DNA of 45,986 bases, taken from positions 1 to 45,986 of the forward strand of contig CABQAK010000012.1 in the NCBI GenBank assembly GCA_902462065.1, written 5' to 3'. A model generated the notes under the pieces. The model was given only the letters and a program-made list of their open reading frames with translations. It was not told the DNA's origin and did not search any database. Positions 24,851 to 33,617 of the stretch are shown here, piece by piece. The position numbers and the translations under genes were made by a program. The number at the start of each line of letters is the position of its first letter. Within the stretch, counting starts at the first letter, position 1. The DNA is from an uncultured Collinsella sp. Its GTDB lineage: Bacteria > Actinomycetota > Coriobacteriia > Coriobacteriales > Coriobacteriaceae.

Positions 24851-25792
24851 ATGTCAGAATTCATTAGGCCTCAGGTTCAGGTCGAAGAGATCAACGAGAC
24901 GTCTGCTCGTGTCTCCGTCGAGCCGCTCGAGCGTGGTTACGGCGATACGCTGGGTAACTCCCTTCGTCGCGTTCTTCTGTCCTCGCTCGAGGGTGCCGCC
25001 GTCGAGGCTATTCAGATCGATGGTGCGCAGCACGAGTTCATGACCATCCCTAACATGGTCGAGGATGTCACCGACATCGTCCTGAATGTCAAGGGTCTTG
25101 TCTTCAGGGCTCTCGGCACGACCGACGAGGCGACCGCCACCATCTCGGTTGACGGCCCCTGCGAGGTCACCGGTGCGGACTTCTTTATTCCGTCCGAGTT
25201 TGAGCTGGTTAACCCCGAGCAGCACATTGCTACGCTCACCGAGGGTGGCCATCTCACCATGAGCATGCGCATCGGCTATGGCCGCGGCTATGTTTCTGGC
25301 GAGGCCAACAAGCGCGACAACGATCCCATCGGTGTGATCCACGTCGACTCGCTGTACTCGCCGGTTTCCCGTTGCGCCAAGCTCGTTGAGGCTTGCCGTG
25401 TCGGTCAGCACACCGACTACGACCGCCTTGTCCTCGAGATCGAGACCAACGGCTCCATCGCCCCGCGCGACGCCGTGGTCCAGGCTGCCAATATCATCAA
25501 CCAGCATATGGCCGCCTTTATGAACCTTGCCGAGACCCCCGAGGTCGAGGAGGAGGCTTCGATCTTCGCTCCCGAGGTCACCAACGACAACGCCGAGCTG
25601 GACAAGCAGATCGAGGATCTGGACCTTTCCGTCCGTTCCTACAACTGCCTTAAGCGCGCCAGCATTCACTCGGTCCGTCAGCTCGTTGAGTTCTCGGAGA
25701 ACGATCTGCTCAACATCCGTAACTTCGGTGTTAAGTCGATCGAGGAAGTGAAGGACAAGCTTGAGTCCATGGGCCTGAGCCTGAAGGCTTAA
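24851..25792 (+). CDS. rpoA: DNA-directed RNA polymerase subunit alpha
   Basis: Alpha subunit, 313 residues. The N-terminal assembly domain contains LERGYGDTLGNSLRRVLLSS, and the C-terminal domain (from ~250) contains LDLSVRSYNCLKRASIHSVR and NIRNFGVKSIEEVKDKL, which contact DNA upstream elements and activators. The linker is short and acidic. GGAGGTAATAC precedes the ATG. It lies between rpsD and rplQ as in most bacteria. Confidence 0.98.
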   Translation: MSEFIRPQVQVEEINETSARVSVEPLERGYGDTLGNSLRRVLLSSLEGAAVEAIQIDGAQHEFMTIPNMVEDVTDIVLNVKGLVFRALGTTDEATATISVDGPCEVTGADFFIPSEFELVNPEQHIATLTEGGHLTMSMRIGYGRGYVSGEANKRDNDPIGVIHVDSLYSPVSRCAKLVEACRVGQHTDYDRLVLEIETNGSIAPRDAVVQAANIINQHMAAFMNLAETPEVEEEASIFAPEVTNDNAELDKQIEDLDLSVRSYNCLKRASIHSVRQLVEFSENDLLNIRNFGVKSIEEVKDKLESMGLSLKA

Positions 25793-25822
25793 TGCTTCGC
25801 ATATTTGAGGAGAAACTAGACC

Positions 25823-26290
25823 ATGCGTCACAACGTTAAGAAGGGCCTGAAGCTCGGCACCGATGCGAGCCACACCAAGGCCATGAAGAAGAGCCTTGCT
25901 AAGGCCCTCTTCGAGAACGACCGCATCAAGACCACCGAGACCCGCGCTAAGGCGCTGCGTTCGGTCGTCGACCCGATCATCACTTGGGCCAAGAAGGGCG
26001 ACCTGCACTCTCGTCGTCTGGCTATCGCCAAGCTCGGCGATAAGCAGCTCGTTGCCGAGATCTTCGACAAGGCTGCCCAGGGCATGTGGCAGGACCGCAA
26101 CGGCGGTTACACCCGCATCATGAAGCTCGGCAACCGCAAGGGCGACAACGCTCCCATCGTTATCATGGAGCTCGTCACCGAGCCTTGCACGCCTAAGGCC
26201 AAGAAGGCTGCTCCGGCCCCCAAGAAGGCCGCTGCTCCCAAGAAGGTCGAGGCTGTCGAGGAGGCTCCTGCTGAGGAGACCGCTGAGTAG
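25823..26290 (+). CDS. rplQ: 50S ribosomal protein L17 with C-terminal extension
   Basis: L17 core is residues 1-120 (RHNVKKGLKLGTDASHTKAM, RAKALRSVVDPIITWAKKGD). A further 35 residues (121-155) form a low-complexity tail, lysine/alanine/proline-rich first and acidic at the end, so the protein is longer than the ~120-130 residues of many bacteria. Such tails are common in Actinobacteria. It ends the operon and is followed by a strong terminator. Confidence 0.97.
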   Translation: MRHNVKKGLKLGTDASHTKAMKKSLAKALFENDRIKTTETRAKALRSVVDPIITWAKKGDLHSRRLAIAKLGDKQLVAEIFDKAAQGMWQDRNGGYTRIMKLGNRKGDNAPIVIMELVTEPCTPKAKKAAPAPKKAAAPKKVEAVEEAPAEETAE

Positions 26291-26316
26291 ACATTCCGTC
26301 TGCATAGGCTATATTC

Positions 26317-26347
26317 GAGGGGTACGTTCGCGTACCCCTCTTTTTTT
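26317..26347 (+). terminator. Rho-independent terminator of the spc-alpha operon
   Basis: GAGGGGTACG (26317-26326), a TTCG tetraloop, CGTACCCCTC (26331-26340) and seven Ts (26341-26347). A textbook terminator 26 bp after rplQ. Confidence 0.95.
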
Positions 26348-26382
26348 GTCGCGATACCGTTACTTGTTTGTTGGGAGCGCCC

Positions 26383-27207
26383 ATGACTGCGCCGTCTGAT
26401 TTCAATTCGATTTCCGAGCTTGACGCCACGCTCGTATTTCGCGTGGCCTATGATGGCTCGTCGTATAGCGGATTTGCCGAGCAGCCGGGACAGACGACGG
26501 TTGCGGGTGAGCTGCGTCGAGCCATCGAGACGCTGCTTCGCCGTCCGATCGATCTGACGTGCGCGGGGCGTACCGATGCCGGCGTACATGCCGTGGCTCA
26601 GTACATCAGCGTTCCCGTAACGGACGCTGAGCTCGCGTGTACGCGCCGTAGGTGGCTGCGGGCTATGGATGCCCTGCTGCCCAAAGATATCGCCATAAAC
26701 GAGGTCTACAGGGCCCGTAAGGGCTTTTCTGCGCGCTTTGACGCGCGCTCTCGCACTTACACCTATCGCATTGCCGATCGTGATGCGCGGCCCGTGCTGT
26801 CACGCGGTGCTGTGTGGTGGCATCGCTATCCCCTCGACGTCGATGCGATGGCGGCCGCCTGCCCTGCGCTTTTGGGCGAGCAGGACTTTAAAAGCTTTTG
26901 CAAGGTTGCCTCTGCCGTGGGCAAACCTACGCACCGCTGCGTAATGCGCGCCGAGTTTGGCCATGAGGTTGCGTTTGACGAGGACATCCTGACGTTTACC
27001 ATCGAGGGCAATGCGTTTCTGCATTCGATGGTCCGTACGATCGTTGGCACGCTTGTCGAGATTGGCATGCATCGCCGTGAACCCGAGTGGATGCGCGAGG
27101 TCATCGATGCTTGCGATCGTACCGCTGCGGGCCCCACGGCTCCTGCCTGCGGCCTTACGTTTATGGGCGTGGATTACGATCCCGCCGAGCTTGTCGTGCT
27201 CGACTAG
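26383..27207 (+). CDS. truA: tRNA pseudouridine synthase A
   Basis: TruA converts U38-40 of tRNA anticodon stems to pseudouridine. The catalytic aspartate is D65 in CAGRTDAGVHA; FRVAYDGSSYSGFAEQPG and the C-terminal FLHSMVRTIVGTLVEIG are family signatures. Protein length is 274 residues from ATG 26383, which follows GGGAG; the frame is open for five codons upstream (TTG 26368). It is placed directly after rplQ but behind the terminator, so it needs some readthrough or its own promoter. Confidence 0.95.
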   Translation: MTAPSDFNSISELDATLVFRVAYDGSSYSGFAEQPGQTTVAGELRRAIETLLRRPIDLTCAGRTDAGVHAVAQYISVPVTDAELACTRRRWLRAMDALLPKDIAINEVYRARKGFSARFDARSRTYTYRIADRDARPVLSRGAVWWHRYPLDVDAMAAACPALLGEQDFKSFCKVASAVGKPTHRCVMRAEFGHEVAFDEDILTFTIEGNAFLHSMVRTIVGTLVEIGMHRREPEWMREVIDACDRTAAGPTAPACGLTFMGVDYDPAELVVLD

Positions 27208-27368
27208 GGGAGGGCTCGACGCGACGTTCGTCGGCACCTGTCATCTGTGGGCTGCGCGTGTGCAACATCTGTTCTTGGCGTGCAGTGCAACCGGTGTCTC
27301 ATTGCTTTTATTGCCGGGGTGTACCATGAACGACAGTTTGATTCATTGCTGTCGAGAGGACGGATAAC

Positions 27369-28409
27369 TTGGTTCGACGTGGCTCGCATCCGCGACTTTC
27401 GGTGATCCTTGTAGTAGAAGGTTCGCCCAGCTATGCGATGCGTGCGCTCGAGAGTATCCAGAACCAAGACCTCTATGATTTGCAGATTGTCGTTGTCTGC
27501 CGCGATGCTGCGCCCGGTGTGCGCCATTCGCTTCAAGTTGCTGCCGACAGGGACATCCATATTGATTTGATTGACGTCGAGGACGCGAAGCGCGGCGCTT
27601 GTCTTCGTGCCGGTTTTGATGCCTCGCGCGGCTCTCAAATCATCGCCATGAACGCCGATGAGTGGTTTGCTCCGCAGGCCCTTTCCAAGATGGTCGATAT
27701 CGCGTGCGATACTGCGGCAGACATTGTGCTCCCCTCGGTGTCGCTCGATCGATACGATGCGCATCGCGAGCGTCATTCGCGCGTCTTGGATGCTGCCTCT
27801 ATTGCCATAGAAGACGAGTCTTCTATGGTGACTGGGCTGCCCCAGTTGATTTTGGGCGGCCTAGTCGCTCAGACCTCTGGCGTGATGTATAGCCGTCCGC
27901 TGTTTGAGGCATGCCTGTCGCGCGGCAAGGCGTACCGTACGGTTGAGTTTATGGCTTATGCGCTCTCGCAGGCACGATTCGTGTCCGGCTGCGGCGACGC
28001 TTGTTTCCACGCGGTGGCACCTAAGCTTACAGATGCCTTTGATCCCACCATGTATACCAGGATATCCGATGACACTCGAGCGCTCGACGAGCTTGCGGAC
28101 TCACTCTCGGAAGCAGATAGCGGTGGTCGGCTCAAGCTGGCAAGCCAAAAGTTCTACTTTGCCGGACTGGTCGCCTGCATCGAGAATTTGTGTCTGAGCC
28201 CGCATGGAGTGTCGTCAATCGAGCGTTCCGCCCGCATGCGTGATATGCTCGAGGCGCCTCGAACCCGTCAGATGGTCGCCGCGCTCAAGGATAACCATCG
28301 GGGGCTCGGTCTGTTGTTTGGGCCGATCGCCAGCGCCAAGCCCGCGCGCTGCGTGATGTGTACGCATCTGGCAGCTTTTCTTAACCGGACGGGTGCAAAA
28401 ACCGCCTAA
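27369..28409 (+). CDS. Glycosyltransferase family 2-like protein
   Basis: A 346-residue protein with a GT-A-like N-terminal half: LSVILVVEGSPSYAMRALES, the NQDLYDLQIVVV strand, and RAGFDASRGSQIIAMNADEW, where the usual DxD metal motif reads NAD. The C-terminal half (~200-346) is not recognised, and no membrane segment is visible. Substrate and product are unknown; family members make surface polysaccharides or glycoproteins. The start is TTG at 27369 after GAGAGGACGGATAAC; the first ATG would cut off the first strand. It lies between truA and argR, and the 161-bp gap before it contains no gene. Confidence 0.75.
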   Translation: MVRRGSHPRLSVILVVEGSPSYAMRALESIQNQDLYDLQIVVVCRDAAPGVRHSLQVAADRDIHIDLIDVEDAKRGACLRAGFDASRGSQIIAMNADEWFAPQALSKMVDIACDTAADIVLPSVSLDRYDAHRERHSRVLDAASIAIEDESSMVTGLPQLILGGLVAQTSGVMYSRPLFEACLSRGKAYRTVEFMAYALSQARFVSGCGDACFHAVAPKLTDAFDPTMYTRISDDTRALDELADSLSEADSGGRLKLASQKFYFAGLVACIENLCLSPHGVSSIERSARMRDMLEAPRTRQMVAALKDNHRGLGLLFGPIASAKPARCVMCTHLAAFLNRTGAKTA

Positions 28410-28415
28410 ACGGCT

Positions 28416-28453
28416 CATTTCGAAACAAATTTGCATAGAATTGTTTCGAAATG
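28416..28453. promoter_or_regulatory. Perfect 13-bp inverted repeat upstream of argR
   Basis: CATTTCGAAACAA (28416-28428) and TTGTTTCGAAATG (28441-28453) are exact reverse complements around a 12-bp centre. It starts 6 bp after the glycosyltransferase stop and 89 bp before argR. The symmetry suits a dimeric regulator; no T-tract follows. It does not match the ARG-box consensus. Confidence 0.55.
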
Positions 28454-28541
28454 CGTTCTTATACACAAAAGCCTTCAAATAGCGTTAAACTATTCAATCA
28501 CTGATTGATTGTCTCCGCCATCTTTTGGAGAGAGGGTTTGT

Positions 28542-28979
28542 ATGGCTAAAAAACGCAATGGGCGCCAGGATGCCATTAGAGATATTGTGCGCAATAAGGA
28601 CGTCCGCACGCAGCGCGTGCTGGTCGATGAGCTCCGCGCTATGGGCTTTGATTGCACGCAGGCGACTGTCTCTCGCGATATTGCCGATATGGGGCTGCGT
28701 AAGCTCCCTGAGGGCATCTATGTTCTGGCAGAGGACCTGCACCTGCAGCGTATGGTTTCCGAGCTCGTAACGGGCGTTTTGCGTACCGATAATCTGGTTA
28801 TGATCAAGGCCCAGCCTGGCACGGCTTCCGGCATCGCCGCCGCCGTTGATGCGGCAGAGTTGCCCGATGTGCTTGGCTCGCTTGCCGGCAACGATACGAT
28901 TTTGGTTATTGCCCAGACGGCCGAGGACGGCGAGCGTCTCGAGGCGCTGATCAATAAGCTGAGCAATTCTCGCAAGTAG
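28542..28979 (+). CDS. argR: Arginine repressor ArgR
   Basis: ArgR, 145 residues, an arginine-dependent hexameric repressor of arginine metabolism. The N-terminal winged helix includes CTQATVSRDIADMGLRK, and the C-terminal arginine-binding/trimerisation domain contains GTASGIAAAVDAAELPDVLG and GNDTILVIAQ. The ATG at 28542 follows GGAGAGAGGG; an in-frame ATG at 28509 adds 11 residues of no family character. No arginine genes are present in the window. A terminator follows. Confidence 0.94.
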   Translation: MAKKRNGRQDAIRDIVRNKDVRTQRVLVDELRAMGFDCTQATVSRDIADMGLRKLPEGIYVLAEDLHLQRMVSELVTGVLRTDNLVMIKAQPGTASGIAAAVDAAELPDVLGSLAGNDTILVIAQTAEDGERLEALINKLSNSRK

Positions 28980-29030
28980 GCGTGCGGGTCGTGCGCTCGG
29001 CACTGCGTGCGCTGACATCGTGGCTTGTAA

Positions 29031-29066
29031 GGGGGTATCGACGTTGGTCGGTACCCCCCTTTTTTG
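29031..29066 (+). terminator. Rho-independent terminator after argR
   Basis: GGGGGTA (29031-29037) pairs with TACCCCC (29052-29058), extended by CGAC/GTCG inside, and followed by TTTTTT. It lies 52 bp after argR. Confidence 0.88.
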
Positions 29067-29102
29067 TTTGCCGGTATAAAGATCGCCTACCAGGTCGCTT
29101 CG

Positions 29103-29147
29103 AACTAAAAGGCCCCCGAGCAGTTCAATAAGCTGCTCGGGGGCCTT
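29103..29147 (-). terminator. Rho-independent terminator of the penicillin-binding protein gene
   Basis: A perfect 15-bp stem, 29109-29123 with 29133-29147 and a 9-nt loop. On the minus strand it is followed by TTTTAG (29108-29103), placing it 24 bp after the PBP stop. It also faces the argR terminator and may block readthrough both ways. Confidence 0.88.
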
Positions 29148-29170
29148 GTTGCTTATGGCTGGATGAATTT

Positions 29171-31381
29171 CTAGCCGACCGTATCGTCAGGCGTGGGCGA
29201 AGGGTCGGGAGTGGGCGTAGGCGTGGGCGTAGGCGTGGGCGTAGGCGTGCCGCCATCGCCGCCGGTCGACCCACCAGTGGAGCCGCCCGTCGAGCCACCG
29301 GTCGTACCGGTGCCGCCGGTGGTGTCGCCGCCCGTGGTCTCGGTGGTCGTGGTCGTCGTGGTGGTCGTTGTGGTGGTTTCCTCTTCGTCTTCGTTCTCGT
29401 CCTTGTCGTCGTTCTCCGTCTTCTTGGTGTTGTTGGTGCCGTAGAACTTCCAGACGCTGTTGTTCTTATAGGTGGGCGCCGTTCCGGTCGCAAACTCCTC
29501 GCGCTCGGTACCGGTCAGAACGGTGTTCATAAACCGCTTAAAGACAGGCAGGTTGGTGCTGTCGCCCAGCAGGTCCGTGCCGTACTTTTGGATGGGGATC
29601 TCGCCCGCGGAATAGCCGGTCCACAGGGCGCACGCCAGCTGCGGGGTATAGCCGCAGAACCACAGGTTGGTGGTGTTGTCGGTGGTGCCCGTCTTGCCGG
29701 CATAGGGCTGGTTGACACTCAGGGCGCCGGCAGCACCCGTACCGCTGCCCTTCATGACGCCGGACAGAACATCGGTGACCGCGGCGGCCTCGCCCTCGGT
29801 AAGCACCTGTGAGGGATTGTCGGTGTGCTGGTACAGCACCGAACCGGTACGAGAATCAATCTCGGTGATGGCGATCGGCTGGCGATAGTAGCCGCCGTTG
29901 GCAAACGTCGCGTAGGCGGCGGCCATCTCGAGTGGCGAGATCGAGCCGGTGCCGAGCGTCATGACGGGAACGTCCTCGATGTTGTCCTTGGCGGGGTCGA
30001 TGCCGAGCTTTTTGACGAGCGAGATGATCTTGCTGTTGCCGACGGCTTCCGCCACCTGGATGTAGCCGGTGTTGGAGGAGTATGCCGTCGCCTGCTTAAG
30101 CGTGATGCTGCCGTAGCTCTGGTTGGCGTAATTTTGGACCTCGGTCGTGGTGCCCTTGGCCTTGAGCGGCGAGTTGCAGTTGAGGGTGACGTTGGGGTTC
30201 ATGCCGTTTTGGATGGCAGTTGCCAGCGTAAAGGCCTTAAAGGTGGAGCCGACGGGACGCTTGGCCGTGGCATGGTTTACGTGGTTCTCGTCGGCGTTGT
30301 AGTCGTAGCCGCCCACCATGCACTTGATGTAGCCGGTCTTGGGGTCGACGACGACCATGCCCATGTCCAGGCCGTCAAGCGAGAGCGTGTCGAGCTGCTC
30401 GCGGACGGCATTCTCTGCCACCTGCTGCATCGTGGGGTCGATGGTGGTCTTGACGGTCAGGCCGCCCTTAAAGAGCACGTCGGTCGAGAACTCCTGCTCC
30501 AGCAGCTGCTTGACGTAGGAGACAAAGTAGGGCTGCGAGTATACGTCGACGCCGCTGCCCGAGATTTCGGTCACATTGAGGGTGATGGGCTCGGCCTGTG
30601 CGGCATCGTGCTCCTCCTGGGTGATGTGGCCCAGGCGCAGCATGTTGTCGAGAACCTTGTTGCGGCGAGACAGTGCCAGATCGGGATTGACCGTGGGGTC
30701 GTACTGCGAAGGCGAGTTGGGAAGGCCGATGAGTAGCGCGGCCTCGCTCAGGGTGAGGTCGGCGGCGCTCTTGGACAGATAGGTCTCGGCTGCGGCCTCG
30801 ATGCCGTAGGCGCCGTGGCCGTAATAGATGGTGTTGAGGTACATCATGAGGATCTCGTCTTTGGAGTACATGTCCTCCATCTTGATGGCGATGTAGGCCT
30901 CGCGCACCTTACGCTCAATGGTCGAGTCGAATTGCTCCTCCTGCAGGATGGTGTTGCGCACAAGCTGCTGGGTGATCGTCGAGGCGCCTTCGTGCCCGCC
31001 GCCGAGGGTTGCCACCGCAGCACGCGCGATACCCCACAGGTCGATACCGCCGTGCTCGTAGAAGCGCTCGTCCTCGACGTCAACGGTGCCCTGCAGCACG
31101 TAGGGGGAGACCTCGTCCTTGGTGATAGACTTGCGGTTTTGCGTGTAGAAGCTCGCGATCTTGTTGCCGTTGCAGTCGACGATCTCGGTGGGCTCGCTCA
31201 CCAGATACGCGTTGGCGTCGGTGTAGTCGGGCAGATCGGACAGCCAGCGGTTGACGTTGCCGACCATGCCGATGCCAAATGCCACGCCCGCAATCAGCAG
31301 AAAGCCCAAAAACGAGAGCAGGATTATGGGCAGAGCATGCGTCTTTGAACGGCTGCGTCCCTGTCGTTGGCGAGGACCCAT
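29171..31381 (-). CDS. Class A penicillin-binding protein (transglycosylase/transpeptidase)
   Basis: A bifunctional peptidoglycan synthase of 736 residues from ATG 31381, which follows GGAGGT; the frame is open 41 codons further but without a signal. A lysine/arginine-rich cytosolic start precedes one membrane segment (~17-39). The GT51 glycosyltransferase domain has E103 in EDERFYEHGG and GASTITQQLVRN. The transpeptidase has S379-x-x-K382 (GSTFKAF), SSN (435-437) and KTGTTDN (563-569). After ~residue 655 comes an acidic segment, a run of threonines, GGT/GGS repeats and a PTPTPT tail, presumably a cell-wall spacer outside the cell. Divergent from the U32 gene. Confidence 0.95.
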   Translation of the reverse strand: MGPRQRQGRSRSKTHALPIILLSFLGFLLIAGVAFGIGMVGNVNRWLSDLPDYTDANAYLVSEPTEIVDCNGNKIASFYTQNRKSITKDEVSPYVLQGTVDVEDERFYEHGGIDLWGIARAAVATLGGGHEGASTITQQLVRNTILQEEQFDSTIERKVREAYIAIKMEDMYSKDEILMMYLNTIYYGHGAYGIEAAAETYLSKSAADLTLSEAALLIGLPNSPSQYDPTVNPDLALSRRNKVLDNMLRLGHITQEEHDAAQAEPITLNVTEISGSGVDVYSQPYFVSYVKQLLEQEFSTDVLFKGGLTVKTTIDPTMQQVAENAVREQLDTLSLDGLDMGMVVVDPKTGYIKCMVGGYDYNADENHVNHATAKRPVGSTFKAFTLATAIQNGMNPNVTLNCNSPLKAKGTTTEVQNYANQSYGSITLKQATAYSSNTGYIQVAEAVGNSKIISLVKKLGIDPAKDNIEDVPVMTLGTGSISPLEMAAAYATFANGGYYRQPIAITEIDSRTGSVLYQHTDNPSQVLTEGEAAAVTDVLSGVMKGSGTGAAGALSVNQPYAGKTGTTDNTTNLWFCGYTPQLACALWTGYSAGEIPIQKYGTDLLGDSTNLPVFKRFMNTVLTGTEREEFATGTAPTYKNNSVWKFYGTNNTKKTENDDKDENEDEEETTTTTTTTTTTTETTGGDTTGGTGTTGGSTGGSTGGSTGGDGGTPTPTPTPTPTPTPDPSPTPDDTVG
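29211..29246 (+). repeat. 12-bp tandem repeat in the PBP tail
   Basis: Three exact copies of GTGGGCGTAGGC (29211-29222, 29223-29234, 29235-29246) encode the Pro-Thr repeats on the minus strand. A neighbouring GTG/GTC-rich stretch (29334-29380) encodes the threonine run. Such tracts are prone to slippage, so tail length may vary between strains. Confidence 0.85.
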
Positions 31382-31543
31382 ATATTGACCTCCAGGTATG
31401 TCGTGCCGGACGGTGGATGTGCCGTCGGGGCAGGATGGACATAAGTTATTACACGATAAACCAAACGGGGCGCGCGAGGCCTCGTGTATGCTGGAAGACG
31501 GCATTTTTCAGAGTGAATGCATACCTTGGTAAGGAGTTTGCCG

Positions 31544-33520
31544 ATGGCGATTCGGGCGATGGGGCCGAGCGGACAATACGAGACTGGATTGGATGCTGCC
31601 GGTGCGGCGCTGCCCGAGTTGCTGGCGCCGGCGGGCGGACTCGACCAGATGCTTGCGGCCATCGCCGCGGGCGCCGATGCCATCTATGCGGGGTTGGGCG
31701 GCTTTAACGCCCGTGTGGGCGCCCATGGCTTTACGGATGACGAGTTTGCGCGCGGCTGCGCCGTGGCGCATGCCCATGGCGTGCGTGTGTACGTGACGCT
31801 CAACGTGTTCGTGTTTGACGATGAGTTGTCCGACGCGGTGGCGTTGGGAGCTCATGCACTGGAGCTGGGCGCCGGTGCTCTGATTGTCGCCGATGCCGGG
31901 TTGGCCTGCGCGCTGCGCGCGGCGATTCCCGGGGTCGAGATTCACCTGTCCACGCAGGCGGGCGCTCATAGCGAGGGTGCCGTGCGGCTTGCCGCCGATG
32001 AGCTGGGGGTCGAGCGCGTGACGACGGCACGCGAGCTGACGGTCGACGAGATTGCGGCGCTATGTGCCACGGGCGTGCCCATCGAGGTATTCTGCCACGG
32101 TGCGATTTGCATCGGCTATTCGGGGGCGTGCGAGTTCTCGGCCTTGCGGCGTGGGCGCTCGGCGATGCGCGGCGACTGCACGCAGCCGTGCCGTCTGGCG
32201 TACGACCTAGTGGACGAGGCGGGGCAGAGTGTTGTTGCCGTCGAGGGAGACCGCCTGCTTTGTCCGCGTGACTATCTGGGTATCGCGCACCTGCCCGAGC
32301 TTGTTGCCGCCGGCGTGGCATCGCTCAAGATCGAGGGGCGCATGAAGAATCCCGATTACGTATTCAACGTGGTGAGGGTGTGGCGTCGGGCACTCGATAT
32401 GCTGTGCGACGGCGCGTGGGACTCCGGTGCCGTGGAAGAGCTTGAACGCGAGCTGGGAAGGTCGTTTAACCGTGGGTTTACCGATGCTTACCTGCGGGGT
32501 CGTTCGGGTGCCGAGCTCATGAGCTTTGAGCGCGCGATCAACCAGGGCGTGCGCGTGGGCCACTTGGTGGCGGTGGGTCACGAAGAGGTGACGGTTGAGC
32601 TTGATGCCGCCGTGGCGGCGGGCGATACGCTCGAAATCCGATTTTACCCGGGTGCCGACGCGCGTCCCGATGTGCCCAAGCGCTGGCCACAGGTGCCTTG
32701 CCCCGTGGATGCCGCTGCGGGGGAGCGCATCGTCGTGCATTGCAAACGTAAGGTGGACGCGGGCTGCGAGGTCTATCTGATTCGCAGCGCCGGCGTGTTG
32801 GATCAGACGGCGGCGGTGTTGGAGCGCATGCGGGCCGAGGCGGATGCGATTGCGCCCGTTGCGCGTGCCGTTGAGGTGCTGCCCTTTGAGGGCGCTGCGG
32901 TGGATGGCGGTGCGTCGACGGAGTTGGTGGGGTCGGCGGGGCCGGCAAAGCGCGAGGATTTTGCTCGTATGGTCTTTGCCTGGGAGCTGATGGATGTGGG
33001 TCCGCGCGATGAGCGAGATCTGTCCGATACAACGGTGGTGCTCGACGAAGTGTGCCGCGCGGGCGACGCCGAGCGGACTCGGGCGCTTATGCAGCGTGCC
33101 GGGCGCGTCGTCTGCCGCAATCTGGGACAAGTGGCGATGGCCCGCGAGCTGGGCACAACGTTTGACGTGGCGGCGCCGGTGTTCTGTGCCAATCGGGCCA
33201 CGCTTACCTGGCTGCGCGGACTCGGTGCGGGGCGGGTGTGCTTGTCGGCCGAGTTGCTCGGCAATGATGCGGAGCGTGTTGCCGAACTTGCCGCTTGCCC
33301 CGGTGTCTTGGGGCCTGTCGATGCCGACCGTCCCGAGCTCATGGTGTGCGAGCACTGCTTGCTGACTGCCGAGGGCGCCTGCGCCACGGATGCAACGGGG
33401 CAGGTCCGTTGCCGTGACTGCTCGCGCCGTCAGCAGGCGCGCTTTTTGGTCGAACGTGACGGCACGCGTTTGCCGGTCGTTATCGACGCGTGCGGCAGGA
33501 CGAGGATTTTCCTGTCGTAG
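31544..33520 (+). CDS. U32-family peptidase-like protein (RlhA/PrtC-like)
   Basis: A 658-residue member of family U32. The signature IEVFCHGAICIGYSGACEFS is complete. LPELLAPAGGLDQMLAAIAA and LCPRDYLGIAHLPELVAAG are typical of the TIM-barrel core, and KIEGRMKNPDYVFNVV follows. Several U32 proteins (RlhA, TrhP, UbiU/V) are RNA- or quinone-modifying enzymes that carry an iron-sulfur cluster on conserved cysteines; this protein could be RlhA-like (23S rRNA C2501 hydroxylation), though this is inference. The C-terminus has another cysteine pair set, CEHC and CRDC. ATG 31544 is chosen because AAGGAG precedes it at 7 bases; ATG 31517 is an alternative with a weaker site. Divergent from the PBP gene. 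Confidence 0.87.
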   Translation: MAIRAMGPSGQYETGLDAAGAALPELLAPAGGLDQMLAAIAAGADAIYAGLGGFNARVGAHGFTDDEFARGCAVAHAHGVRVYVTLNVFVFDDELSDAVALGAHALELGAGALIVADAGLACALRAAIPGVEIHLSTQAGAHSEGAVRLAADELGVERVTTARELTVDEIAALCATGVPIEVFCHGAICIGYSGACEFSALRRGRSAMRGDCTQPCRLAYDLVDEAGQSVVAVEGDRLLCPRDYLGIAHLPELVAAGVASLKIEGRMKNPDYVFNVVRVWRRALDMLCDGAWDSGAVEELERELGRSFNRGFTDAYLRGRSGAELMSFERAINQGVRVGHLVAVGHEEVTVELDAAVAAGDTLEIRFYPGADARPDVPKRWPQVPCPVDAAAGERIVVHCKRKVDAGCEVYLIRSAGVLDQTAAVLERMRAEADAIAPVARAVEVLPFEGAAVDGGASTELVGSAGPAKREDFARMVFAWELMDVGPRDERDLSDTTVVLDEVCRAGDAERTRALMQRAGRVVCRNLGQVAMARELGTTFDVAAPVFCANRATLTWLRGLGAGRVCLSAELLGNDAERVAELAACPGVLGPVDADRPELMVCEHCLLTAEGACATDATGQVRCRDCSRRQQARFLVERDGTRLPVVIDACGRTRIFLS

Positions 33521-33617
33521 GTGCCGCGTCGCGCTGTTTTGGTTATTATTAGTGGGTTTATGAACTTCCAGCACCGCCGTATCCGGTGAGGGTGCTATAG
33601 CAAAAGGAGGATACCCA

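Noticed and set aside
28416..28453. ARG box for ArgR autoregulation
   Set aside because: The palindrome does not contain the TGAAT/ATTCA core; kept only as an inverted repeat of unknown use.
29193..29444. An 83-residue Val/Pro-rich plus-strand frame
   Set aside because: It is the reverse reading of the PBP repeat tail.
33521..33617. T-box riboswitch before tyrS
   Set aside because: The spacer is under 100 bp and lacks the T-box sequence and an antiterminator; only a small hairpin is visible.
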